From Ambrosia x helenae (lineage: Eukaryota; Streptophyta; Magnoliopsida; Asterales; Asteraceae): 64,000 bases of DNA. Under the pieces are notes generated by a model. That model saw nothing but the letters and a program-made list of their open reading frames with translations. It was not told where the DNA came from and did no database searches. Position 1 is the first letter of the stretch, and every line of letters begins with the position of its first letter. The stretch spans positions 35,278,626 to 35,342,625 of the forward strand of contig CM061228.1 in NCBI GenBank assembly GCA_030844895.1, given 5' to 3'. A program made the position numbers and the translations under genes. Below are positions 11,517-23,395 of the stretch, piece by piece.

Positions 11517-13861
11517 TTAGAAAATTTCGTCCCGAAATTTCCTTGAGAGTTGACATTTTGAAAATAGGTATGTGGTTTGATATGGGTTTAATAAGAACAA
11601 AAACTAGTTAGTTTATTATGTTTAAATCAGATACTGTATCTAGTCACTGTGTGATAATATGCTCGTAAAAGAAATATTTTTTTAACTTTTAACCCAAAGT
11701 CGTATGAATTTCACTTAACCGGACTTTAATGTTTCAAATATGCATTTGTAATATGCAACTAGGCATGTTTAGAAGGGGGGTGGATGGTATGTAGAATTTG
11801 TAAGTTTAACCAACTACGTCATTTTTTTTATTAGTGAAAGAAAAAGGGTACGCATAAGTAGGTTTGTGTATGGGGTTAATGTAACAAAATTTGGGAAGAT
11901 AAGTAAATACATGGTATAACATATATGAAATAGTAAAAATTTTGAGATGATAAGTAAATATACTGTATTACACATAAGAAGTAGTAGAAATTTTGGCTTG
12001 TAAAAACATGTCCTTGGGTAATTGGGTGGGATAGTAAATATGTAAGCATAATGAGTGACTAGATGCGAGAATGAGCAGTATTTAGTATTAGATATTTGGT
12101 TTGCACAAGGTCGAAAATGTTACCAGAATTTTTTTTTTAAAAGGCGCCTAAAATAAACGAGAAATTGGACTATTTGAAAACAGTTTTTTAGTGATATAAA
12201 TAGTATTTATTTTGTTTTGAAATCCAATATATAAGTAGTCAAGAAAACATATGAAAGTGAGGGACAAATCTTGTTTTAAATGCATCAATGTTTCTAGTGG
12301 TTAAGGCCAGTGGTCACGAGACTTAGAACGAGATTCTTAATAGCGAGGGGATTGCTGATTAAGCAAGGAAAGGTACGAGGGAAGAAACGAAGTTGATGGA
12401 GATTACAAGCATAGATTATTCATGGCAAAGGATAATGTTGCATAGTAGAAAGTGTGGTTTAAAACAAGGTTATAATATGCATAAAAGATAAATAATTCAA
12501 GCGTAATTAGACTAGTAAACTATAACATAAACGGTATCACAAAAGATAAATACGTAAGTGTTGGTCAAATTTTTTTAACTTGACACCCAAAACTTCTCAT
12601 AGCACGAATAACTCTACTTTTGGTAGTATGACAAGACATTTATGTATAGGATGTATCGGCGGCGTATCCACCATGCCGTTATCATACCTCATCCGTGTTG
12701 TTATTCAAGTCATGATAGGTTACACACACTTGGACTTGTCATCTTTTCCATTCGCCAAAATTTGTAATTGCGTGTGCACCCATAATTATTCCAATTGTCG
12801 TATGGTCCACATAATTTTTCTTAGTTATGCGTGGGTTGACGCAAAACATTTACACAAAGGAAACGGCATTAAACTAAGACATTAAACAGTTTTGACGTTG
12901 TAAACATAGCAAGTAACGTAACATGCAAACACGTAATGTGAGAAAGGCATTATGCAAGTTTTTGATGTTGTTAACCGTACGCGTTTTTGGCGTGGATGTA
13001 TGGTTTCATGACATAATGGTGTAGACTTGTGCATATGTGGTTACGATCAGATGTATAAAATATAACAGGAGAGTAGACAGTTACATTCTTAATGAAAACG
13101 TTCACGTGTAAAATGTTTTGACTGTGGGCAACATAGAATTCGGGTTTATTACAAATTGAGTTTTATGGGTACGCGAGAAATTTTTAGCTTTTCAACACTG
13201 AGGGTTAAGTTTGATGGTAGAAGAATTTAGTCCGTTGGATGTTAAAGAAAACGAATTTAATTGAAGTGGGGAAAATTTAGTGTAAAAGTCTTACCGAAGA
13301 TGGACGTTTGAGTTATGAAAAAAATCCATTTTATTAAGCGAGGAAAATAGTTTATTGAGAATTTTACTTTGGCGTTGGTGAATATTTTGACTCATAATAC
13401 GATTTCAAGAGAAAAAGTTTTGGGATTATAAAGAAGTAGGTTGTCTGATTTAGCGTGTCTTTTGCTCACAAGTCCTGTTTGCTAAAAAATATTTCTTTTG
13501 TTATGGACGACATTGGGCATCCTGAAAGCAAAATTCATTATATGCACTTTTACCATTTAGAATCTCGTTCGTCATATCGACTTGACACACATTTGTTAGT
13601 GGTTTGAAGGTTGAAAGTGAGGATTTTATAGAAGAATAGGTATCCTCTTAGGAATAGTAGGAAGAATTTTGCTCAAAATTTTGAAAAAGGTTGCGCACGA
13701 GGAGAAAAGGGTTTTGCGATGTTTGAATTTTGCCGATAAATTATGATTGTAACCTAAGATAACGATGGTATTTCATAATTCGTAAAAGAAAATTTCACAT
13801 CTAAACAATTTCTTGAAAACATTACATAAATAAATTCTCATTTTTTTAAAGAAAAGAAAAA
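11517..13861 (-). other. Outer element interior without detectable pol
   Basis: About 2.3 kb between the gag stop and the PPT on the minus strand. I find no protease, RT, RNase H or integrase motif in any frame. A plus-strand ORF at 12580-12885 has no recognisable domain. It is either heavily decayed sequence or the long non-coding interior of a LARD-type element. Confidence 0.55.
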
Positions 13862-14418
13862 TCAATCTTCTTTAGTGTGGTGAGTGGGTCTTTCAGCATC
13901 GTAGATCACCATGGCAAGTCTTGGGCATTGGGTACGCCCATGGGTTGGGTCGTTGCACTCGGAGCATATCCATCCATTAGCTTTAGCAAATGAGGTAGTG
14001 CTAGTAGGTTTTTTGGGTCGTAATTTAGTGGTGTGGCGACATGTTTTGGCTAAATGACCATATGCATCACAGTTGTCGCATATGCGGCATAGTGAGTGGG
14101 TAGGATGGTGGAATTTACAACTCTTGCATAACGGATGGGTCCCACGGTACTGCTTTTTGTTGGGGATCGGAGTCTCAGGGGTTGTCGAAGTGTGGTTTCG
14201 TTTGAGATTTTTGCGTTTTTGTTATCCTTTTTCGTTCGTTTGGTAGGGGTATGGGTGGATGGTTTATCGTCTACTTGGCTTGTATTTTCCTGAATGGCAT
14301 CGTCGGGGTTTGGAATTTGGTTTGTTGGTGTCTCTAGGCCAGGGAGGATCTTGATCAATTCTTGGGCAATAAGACTCGCCAGTTGGTTGAGATCGATGCT
14401 ATTGAGACGGGAAGACAT
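13862..14418 (-). pseudogene. Gag remnant with zinc knuckles, no capsid domain
   Basis: The start is at 14418 (MSSRLNSIDLNQ...), with a gypsy-like gag N-terminal helix (LASLIAQELIKILP). A one-base frameshift in an A-rich run near 14215 moves the reading to the next frame. There two cysteine-rich clusters follow: CKSC-X6-H, then CRICDNCDAYGHLAKTC, and later CSECNDPTHGRTQC. It ends at TGA 13862-13864. The total is only about 185 codons. The capsid (retrotransposon gag) domain that should lie between is absent, so this could bind nucleic acid but not build a particle alone. Confidence 0.75.
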
Positions 14419-14784
14419 CTACGCGAATCATAAGTAAATTTGCATAAGCGTTTTTATGCAAGGGGACTTTTGAATTTACGCAAGGAGCTATTAGAATTTT
14501 GATTAAAAATGAAAGCTTGTGGGTAAAATTAGATCAGTAAGGTTGGTGCAAATTCAAATAAAAAAATACATAAGCTCAAGTTACACGTATAGTATGCAAG
14601 TTTCACATTGTTCAAATAATGCAACGTATATATATAAGTAAAGTGCACATAAACAACATAGAGGAGTTTTAAATATTTGTTGGTTTGCGAATATTATTAT
14701 TGTTTGGAGATTGCAAGAGTAGCTTGAAGCGCGAGTCTTGAGATCGAGTGCGAGAGGATAAGGCACAATTTCAAGTAAATCGAA
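14419..14784 (-). other. Outer element leader, distal part
   Basis: Non-coding sequence upstream of the gag start. It continues on the far side of the Copia insertion at 29769. Short ORFs here have no domain support. Confidence 0.5.
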
Positions 14785-14789
14785 TATAT

Positions 14790-15307
14790 TGTAGATGCAT
14801 ATATTGCGACTCATGCTATTGGATTGTGAATTACAAATGTTTTGTTTTCTGTCGAATGGTCGAAGGTGGTTTTATGGATGGTCGAATGTAGAATGAACGG
14901 TCGAAGGTGCACATGGGAGGTCGAAGGAAGAATTTGTTTATGTATGTGTCTTGGTTCACCCACCTTAAACGGTCGAACCTGCACATTCGACCAAGTCTTT
15001 TGGGCGAATGTGCAGGCTTATATAAGGTCGAATCAACTTTTTGAATATAACTTTTGGTCATTTGTTTTCCCTCCCTGCGTGTGTTCTCCCTAGGGTTATC
15101 TTTTGAGTCTGTAACAAGTGTTTTATCATTATTAACAACATTTTGACGTGTAAATGATTATGATTATGAATGAAATGATTATGTTAATGATGCTTTCTGT
15201 GTTTTGCTAGTTTTATTATCATTTTGTGATCAATTCAGGGATTCCGCACCTGAATTGAACTTGTTTGATCATTATCTTTGTTGTTTAGACGATCCTACAC
15301 ACATACA
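14790..15307 (+). repeat. Copia element 5' LTR
   Basis: 518 bp, opening TGTAGATGCATATATTG and closing CTACACACATACA. It has a TATA box (TATATAA, 15019-15025) and at least seven copies of the motif GGTCGAA or its complement upstream of that box. Confidence 0.93.
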
Positions 15308-15310
15308 AAG

Positions 15311-15323
15311 TGGTATCAGAGCC
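15311..15323 (+). other. Copia element primer binding site
   Basis: TGGTATCAGAGCC lies three bases past the 5' LTR. It complements the 3' end of the initiator methionine tRNA, the usual primer for plant Copia elements. Confidence 0.93.
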
Positions 15324-15976
15324 ATTTGGATCAAACAACCACAAATTGATAATATTACAGCTGATTTGGACCCAATTTTGATCAAAACTTTCTGTTTTTC
15401 ATTGATAAACTAAATTTGGTGTTAAGTTGATTGATTTGAACTTGTTTTCATGGATAAAACTCCAAATTCTTTTTGTTAAACTTGTTCCAAATCCAATCCG
15501 AAGCAAAACCTGCATCAAATCATCAAATTTCATCAACATTTGAATTTTTTTGATCAAAATAACTGGTTTTCAAAGAATAACCGTTTTTCAAAATGAAGGG
15601 TCGAACCTAGGGAGATTTGGTCGAAAGTGAGAGTATTTGGTCGAACCAAGGATTATTTGGTCGAACGTGGAGTGTTATTTGGTCGAACCTAGAAAGTTTG
15701 AGTGTGTTATTGTTCATTCGACCAATCGAGTGGTCGAACATGGGTTTAAACGGTCGAAAGTGAACTGAGTTTGTTATTTTTTTTACATTCGAACTTTATC
15801 ACACTGTCGAACCTGGATTAATTTTTACATTTGACCACGCGATTCTTCAAAAGGGTCGAACGTCGAAACTGTTATAAAATTTTTCTAATTGTTTCGTGTT
15901 TTATCATTTTCAGAGCGATATGTGGAATTTTCCTACAACACCACGACCTAATACAACACCAAAACAGTAGACAACT
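15324..15976 (+). other. Copia element 5' leader with GGTCGAA motif cluster
   Basis: Non-coding leader between the PBS and gag. From about 15597 to 15870 the motif GGTCGAA recurs roughly every 20-35 bases, followed by short runs such as CCTAGG, AGTGAG or CGTGGA. Some copies are inverted (CATTCGACC). Confidence 0.75.
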
Positions 15977-17473
15977 ATGGATCCTTGGTCGGTAGCTGCT
16001 CAGAAGACTAGTCAACCATCCCAACCGATTAACTATTTGGCGATGACTAGCTCTATGCCCCCAACAAGTTGCACCACCACAACCACAACCTATGGCTGAT
16101 TACTGGGGAGTTGCAGCAGCGGCGGTACACTCTTAGACTACCAATGCAATTTCGACACTTATTCATGACTTATCTTCAGGTAGTGGAAGCTGTCCACCAA
16201 AGTTGATGGAAATGGTAGACTACAACACATGGAAGACCAAGTTCAAGATTCATCTTGAGGGAATGGGATTAGAAGGAACGGAAGCTTGGCAAATGATTGC
16301 TAAGGGCTATGTTGCTCCGATCTTGGAGAACACGGGTGAGCCGATTCCGTTGGAAAGTCTTGTTGAGGATGAGAAAAAGAAATTTGCGGTGGAAAAGAAA
16401 GCGTTTTCCCAACTGTCCCAGGCCATTAATACTGATCTCTTACATCAGTTTGGGTCTTGCACCACTTCTAAACAGTTGTGGGACATGTTAAAATCGTCAT
16501 GATGGGAATGAGAAGACGAGGAAGTTGAGAATGGAGGAACTAAGAAAAGAGTTTGAGAACTTCAGCTATATGGGGAATGAGACGCTGAAGGAGTTGATTC
16601 CAAGGTACTGTCACTTATTGACTGAGCTTTCAAGCTATGAGATTAACATACCGATGTCTGAGCTGGTGGACAAGTTTACTGATGCGTTGCCACCATACTG
16701 GAATCAACACACCGAGGTACTCAAGGAAAAGGATGCGTACCAATACTGGACCATCAACGAGTTTATTCAAAAGCTTGAAAATAAAGAGATGGAGGAAAAG
16801 AGGAAGGCAAAAAGAGCTCAAGTTCCTCAGAATCCGGAGCTATATCATGGTAGTGCATCTTCATCTCTTGCTAGTTCAAGTTCTAGTTCAAATGTTGCTC
16901 CACACATTGCGTGCGTTTCTAACCATGTTGAACCATCCAAAACACCCATCAATTACCTTGCTCAAACTTCATCTTATACCCCACCATCATATCCTACTAC
17001 AACTTTCATCCTACCATTTTCACCAATGCAACAAGCATCTTGTTATTCTGCAAGCTTAAACCAACCTCAACAACAACCTTATATTCCTCAAATGAATCAA
17101 ACACAAATAAACCAAACTCAATCTAATCAGAGCCCAATTGTGCTGGAGACCTCGAACTTGAACAATGTTACTGTTGAGATTGCACAGCAACATGTAGCAT
17201 TGGTGTCGGCTATGGTAGCTTCTTATAACGGGCTGGTTGCGAGTAAATTTAAAACAACAACCTAACCAGTGAAGCCTACGCACAAATTGACAAAGAAGAG
17301 ATGGAGCTCATCGATATCCAGTGGGCATTTGCCAGTGTTATGAGGAGAGCTACTGAATTTATTGAGAAGACTGGCAGAACTGATCTTTCTACTTCTCCAA
17401 ACACCACATATGGCTTCAACAAAGCCAAAGTGACATGTTTCAATTGTGGTGAGAAAGGTCACTTCAAGAGGGA
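15977..17473 (+). pseudogene. Copia element gag, N-terminal part (capsid and first zinc knuckle), frameshifted
   Basis: It starts near ATG 15977. The capsid region reads LMEMVDYNTWKTKFKIHLEG and on to WDMLKSS at 16500. It then shifts frame (16525-17265: MRMEELRKEFENFSYMG..., typical of the UBN2-like Copia gag). It shifts again at 17301 to reach the CCHC knuckle CFNCGEKGHFKREC (17436-17477). A Q/N/P/S-rich linker separates capsid and knuckle. At least three frame changes make it non-functional. In life the product would assemble virus-like particles and package element RNA. Confidence 0.85.
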
Positions 17474-19954
17474 ATGTACACAGCGGCACAGCAGGGGAAC
17501 AGAAATCCTTTCAACACCAACTACCAAAACCGTCAAACCCAAAATCAGGTATCTTACCAAAGTCCAAATATTTCAAGCTTTCAACCACAAAATAACTATC
17601 AAAACCGCCAAAACACTTCACAAAACAACACTGTTAGACAAACCACTACACAAAACCAGAACCAAAACCAAACACCACAAAATCCAAACCGAACAATCAT
17701 TCCTATTTCTACACCAAACACACAAACCCAATCAGAAAATCAAAACCAGGCCTTGGTGATACAGAAAGATGAGGGATTTGATTGTACGGGTATGCAATTG
17801 GGTGTTGAGGAGATTACTACTGGTAATGTGGCATGTGTTGCACAGAAAATGGATTTGGATGAGCCGGTATGTGTTGAGGAAGAAATAGTGACTGAGAAGA
17901 TGTTTGAAGTAAAAATTGAGGAGTTGAGAGAAGAAAGTGATGATTGTGTAGAGAATAAGTCGGGTTTGATTATTGACTCTGTTACTGATGTGCCAGAACA
18001 GTATGATTCAGCTTATTATGATCTGGAGAGTGATTCAAATTCTGAAGCTAGTGTTAATTCACTAGATGATGATATCGATCAGTTGCTTGCTGAAGCTGAT
18101 TTTCTGATGACCCGCAAATCATGCATGGTGGATGATGCTTGTACCAGAATTGATTATTCAAAGTTTTTCGCTGGTAAGGAAGCACACTTTGCACTGATGG
18201 CGATGACAGAACCTCCAAAGCAGGTAAGTTCTGAATCTAATCTTGATATGAATAGTGAGAAGTATTGTGGTGCATGTGATCGATTGACAGAGGATAATAA
18301 GCAACTCAGGGTTCAGCTTGAGAGTGCTAAGATCAACTGTCAATCGTATCAGAAAGAAGCACGTGAGTTTAACAGAGTGCTTGATGGTTACAAGAAAGAC
18401 ATTTCAGAACTCAAAAAGACTTTATCTTTGAAACAACTAGCCATTAACAACTACATCAATGATTTAGAAAATACAAAACTTGAAATGGCTACCATCAAGT
18501 GTTTTGCAGAAAAAGTTAATAAGAAACTTGAAAGTTATAAGCATATTGCTTATGTTGTTGATCATATCATAGAGGAGCCTTCACAGTCTAGTAGTGCAAA
18601 CTACAAGGCCGTCCCATCTCCAGTGTTATTTGAAAACCATACTCTACATTCAATAACACCGGAGAGCTCAGTTAAGTCTGACTCGACATCGGATGATGAG
18701 TCGAACACTTCTAGTGTGGGAGACCCAAATTCCGATGTTCGACCAATCTTGGGACTAAACAATGAAGGTGTAGTTGCTGTAACTGATGATTCCGACTCTG
18801 AGGATGACAAATCTGAGAAGGTGTGTGATATTCCTGTTGAAAATCACATAATTACAAATGAACCTGTGTCACCATCTCAGATTGTGCATCCCATGGCTAA
18901 CGCTCATCGAGCAAATCAATCAATTAAGCCTGTTGAGAAAAATGAATCTTGTGACAAACCCGTCAAGATTTTCTATCAGATGATTGGATCCGATAAGATA
19001 ATGTCTGACGAGGAATATCCAATCAAATTTGCCAATTATTCAAAGATTGAAAAGATTTGGCAGGAGAGTACCATTTGGTTCCCAAAGAATGAGCAAACAA
19101 ATGATGTACCTCCAGAGGTTATAGAAAGAATTTACTTGGATATTCCAAAAGAACCGAAAGTTCATGTCACAGAATTTATCAAGCCAAAGAATAAGGCTAA
19201 CAGTTTTCTTGAGCCAACTTACTCCAAGGACCCAGCTCCTGAGAGTCTTAGAAAGAAGTGTGTGGATGATCAATATCCTATCACTACATATGATAAGTGG
19301 AATGCCAAGAATAACTTTGAGGAATACCGTGCATGCTATAAATACGGGGAAAGAGGGCATTTACTTGCTCACTGCTCGTATGTTAGGCACAAAAGGCACG
19401 AGGTGGAAATGAAGCTGACATACCAGAGTCCAGTCGATAATCATTGTTATCCACAAAGATGACTTGTCCCTCAACCTGCACCTTTTTATAATCAAAGCAG
19501 ATATTTTCAAAAGAGGGAAAATCGTCCGATGACATATGACCGTCGTAACCTGATAGCAATTGAAAAACCCCTTAAGAAACCGATGGTGAACACAACTGTT
19601 GACAAGAAAAAGGTTTCTGTAAAACCTGCTGTCAAACCAACAGTTGGACCTGTCTTTGTTAAATCAGAGAAGGTAACCAAGAAAGTGTCCTTTAAAGACG
19701 AAGTAAAGAAATCGGTTGAGACCCCAAAATCTCAAATCCGGATCTTGAAACGTTCGGAACAGTATTGGTCACCAAAGGGTTCTCAAGGTGCTTCATCTTC
19801 ACAAGTGAATGAGAATGTCAAAGATGAAACTGAAAAAGATTTAATTGATCAGAAAAAGATCAATTCAAATCAATCTGTCTGTGAGAAAGAATCTCTGAAA
19901 CTCAAAGTTCAAAGACCCAAGACCAAGCAGGCTTGGGTCCCCCGAAAAATCTAA
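17474..19954 (+). pseudogene. Copia element gag, extended C-terminal region with coiled coil
   Basis: One reading frame runs from the knuckle to 19954, broken by TGA at 19460-19462 (probably CGA originally). It begins Q/N-rich (about 80 codons). A very acidic segment follows, then a coiled-coil stretch near 18280-18530 (LTEDNKQLRVQLESAK and onward). A second knuckle, CYKYGERGHLLAHC (19334-19375), has lost its second cysteine to tyrosine. The last part is lysine-rich and ends AWVPRKI before TAA 19952-19954. An extended gag with a coiled coil is a Sirevirus trait. Confidence 0.82.
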
Positions 19955-19969
19955 TCTTTTACTTGATAT

Positions 19970-22900
19970 GTGCAGGGAGCTTCAGCTGGCCCTGTGAGCA
20001 GTCTTTGGATTGTTGACAGTGGAGCTTCTGGTCACATGACAGGGGATTTATCGCTACTGTTCGATATCAGAAATATTAATGGAGGTTATGTAGCGTTTGC
20101 AGGAAACAAGGGTGGATACATTACCATGGAGGGTAGTGTAAGTAATGGGATAGTGAGTTTTGAGAAAATTTCGTATGTGAAGCAAATCGATTATAATCTG
20201 CTCAGTGTCAGTCAGATATGTGATAAGCAGTTTTCAGTATTCTTTGATGACAAATCTTGCTATATACTCAAGCCGGGATTTGTTTTACCAAAAGAGTGGG
20301 TGATATTAAAGGCACCGAGAGTGAACAATTTGTACATTCTCGACATGTCAAAATCTATGACTACACAAGGCCAAGTCACGTGTTTTCTCTCCAAGGCTAC
20401 TGAAAAAGAATCAATCATGTGGCATAGGAGGACGGGACACATTCACCTTCGAAAGATGAATCAATTGGTGAAGAGTGAACTTGTCACAGGCGTGAATGTT
20501 AAACATTTTCATTTAAATGACAAGTGTGTGAGTTGCAAGAAAGGTAAGCAGCATAAGCAATATCATAAGCCAAAGAAAGTCAATTCCGTTGAACTGCTAC
20601 TTGAGCGTTTGCACATGGATTTGTTCGGACCAGTCAAGCGTAAAAGTCATGCTGGTGAATTGTACTGTCTTGTGGTTACCGATGAGTATTCCAGATTTTC
20701 ATGGGTTATGTGCTTGCATCATAAGAGCGAGACGTTTGATAATTTGAAAGTTCTATTCACTTGATTGGAAAATGTCTATGGTCTCAAGATCAAGAGAATT
20801 AGGAGTGATAATGGGACGAAGTTTAAGAATGCACATATGGAAGCTCTTTGTGAAAATAAAGGAATTCATCATGAATACAGTGCTCCGTATACCCCTCAAC
20901 AGAACGGTGTCGCAGAACGCAAAAACAGGACTCTAATTGAAACGGCAAGAACAATGATTGCGGACTCCAATCTTCCAGTAATGTTCTAGAACAAAGCAAT
21001 TTACGCAGCTTGTTATACTCTTAATCGTATATTAACGGTGAAGAAGTTTGGCAAAACTTCTTATGAGCTGTTGAATCGACGAAAGCCGAACTTAGAGTAT
21101 CTAGAACCGTTTGGAGCTCCATGTACAATGCTTAATCCATCTGAGAAGTTCGTACCAAAGGCTGAAGAAGGAATCTTTGTTGGATATGCAACCCCGCTGA
21201 AACGGGTTTTCAACAAACGAACTCGTCAGGTCAAGGAGTGGGCTAATGTTGAAGTTCAGAGATATACTCATAATATACAGGGTAGCGGTCCAGACTGGAT
21301 GTTTGATTACAAGGATTTCTTTGAATCATTCAATCTAGATAGCTTGGTTGAAGAAGCTGTACTACGATTATATTACGAGGTCAAAAACGCAGCAACATCA
21401 CCGTTGGTGCGTCCGATCACTGTAAACCCCCAAACAACTTCTAATGATACCAATGCTCCTGCAGCTGAAGAAGAGGTATTTCAGGAAGCTTCCATAACTC
21501 TTAATTCATCGGAATCTGAAGATGACGATGATGTTACAAGTGAAGCTGTTCCAGATATTGCTACAGAAACACCAACAGTGAACCCAAATCCTAATGTTGC
21601 TTCATCATCAAATTTGGGTAATGATCTGGATTCAACAGAGAACTTAACTACTCAGACGGGAGTGCAAGTACCTGATTATCCAGAATCTCGGATACATCGG
21701 ATTCACCCGATCGAGCAGGTTATTGGTGATCTTGGTAGCAGTGTGATGACAAGAGGTCAACTGAGGAATGCAAACATACCAGAAAACCTTGGCGATCTTG
21801 CTTTATATGCCAAAATTCAAAAATCAGGTTTTCAAAATGACTGGTCTTTTGCTTGTTATGTTTCGCAGGTTGAGCCACAGACTTACAAGGATGCTTTTTT
21901 GGATGACGCTTGGGTAGAGGCTATGCAGGAGGAGTTATTACAGTTTCAAAAACTCGGAGTGTGGACACTGACAGATTTACCCCCAGGACGGAAAAATATA
22001 GGAACAAAATGGGTATTCAAGTGTAAGAAAGATGACAGAGGAGTGATTGTTAGGAACAAAGCTCGATTGGTCGTACAAGGCTTTCATCAAGTTGAGGGAA
22101 TTGATTACAACGAGATTTATGCACCGGTTGCACGCTTAGAAGCAATCTGAATGTTTCTGGTGTTTGCATCTTATAAGAAATTCAAGGTGTATCAAATCGA
22201 CGTCAAAAGCGCGTTTCTTTATGGTGTGGTCAAGGAGGAAGTTTACGTAGGTCAACCACCAGGCTTTGAGGATCCTATTCATCGGGATAAGGTCTACGTT
22301 CTAAACAAAGCTCTTTACGGGTTGCACCAGGCTCTAAGGCAATGGTATGAGGAGCTAAGCACGTATCTTCTGACAAAAGGATTTAAATGAGGTTTCGTAT
22401 ATTGCACACTGTTCACAAAACGAACAGGGGATGACTTGCTTATAGTGCAGATTTATGTTGATGACATTATTTTTGGTTCTAATAACGAACTTCTGTGCAG
22501 AGAATTTGAACGTGTTATGCAGGAAAAGTTCGAAATGAGTGCGATGGGAGGGATGCAGTTTTTCCTAGGCTTGCAGGTGGAACAAAGACCAGCGGGGATC
22601 TTTATTCACCAGACGAAATATGTTTCTGAAGTCTTGAGCCGATTCCAGATAGATGATTCAAAGCCAATGGATACCCCAATACAACACGGGATTGGTGTTG
22701 ACGCTAAGGGGGAGCTAACTGATCCTTTTACATACAGAGCAATCGTCGGATCTCTGATGTACCTCACCGCCTCCAGACCAGATATAATGTTTGCCACATG
22801 TCTCTGTGCACGTTATCAATCGAAGCCGAAACAGAGTCATCTTGCAGCTGTCAAACGTATCCTTAGATATCTGAAGGGTTGTCCGTTGAGAGGACTATGG

Positions 22901-23395
22901 TACCCTAATGATGATAATTTTGACGTAATCGCTTTTAGTGATGCAGATTGGGGTGGCTGTGACAAAGACAGCAAATCCACAACGACTGGATGCCATTTTA
23001 CGGGGAGCAGGCTCGTGACCTGGCAATGCAAGAAATAGACCGCAGTTGCCTTATCCACATGTGAAGCAGAATACGTCTCAGCATCAAGCTGCTGCTCACA
23101 AGTTCTCTGGATACAACAACAGATGGTGGACTACGGTTTGCAATTTCTTAAAACCCCTATTTACTGTGATAATGAAGCCGCAATTGCATTAACAAAAGAC
23201 TTAGTAAATCACTCGAAAGCTAAACATATCCGGATCAAATATCATTTTATCCGTGATTGTTACGCAAAAGAGTTGATCGATATGGTCAAAATCCACACTG
23301 ACTATCAACGTGCAGATCTTTTTACCAAAGCTTTTGATAAATCAAGATTTGAATATCTTTTAAAAGCTAACGGTATAAAAGAAAAACAAAACTGA
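19970..23395 (+). pseudogene. Copia element pol: protease, integrase, RT, RNase H
   Basis: It stays in the same frame as the gag C-terminus. Protease active site DSGAS is at 20015-20029. The GAG-pre-integrase zinc region has WHRRTGH and CVSCKKGK. Integrase core has DLFGPV, SDNGTKF and NGVAERKNR (D, D and E all present). RT has YVDD at 22454-22465, and RNase H has SDADWGG and STCEAEYV. In-frame stops lie at 20762, 20987, 22148, 22388 and 23036. They are consistent with CGA-to-TGA, TGG-to-TAG and CAG-to-TAG changes (22388 looks like AGA to TGA). There are no frameshifts over 3.4 kb, so the decay is mostly by point mutation. Confidence 0.93.

Noticed and set aside
12580..12885. Plus-strand ORF of 101 codons inside the outer element
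   Set aside because: No recognisable domain, opposite strand to the element, and no support from neighbours.
14842..15093. 83-codon ORF, with a twin at 29299-29481
   Set aside because: It lies within the Copia LTRs and across the motif repeats, so it is a shadow ORF.
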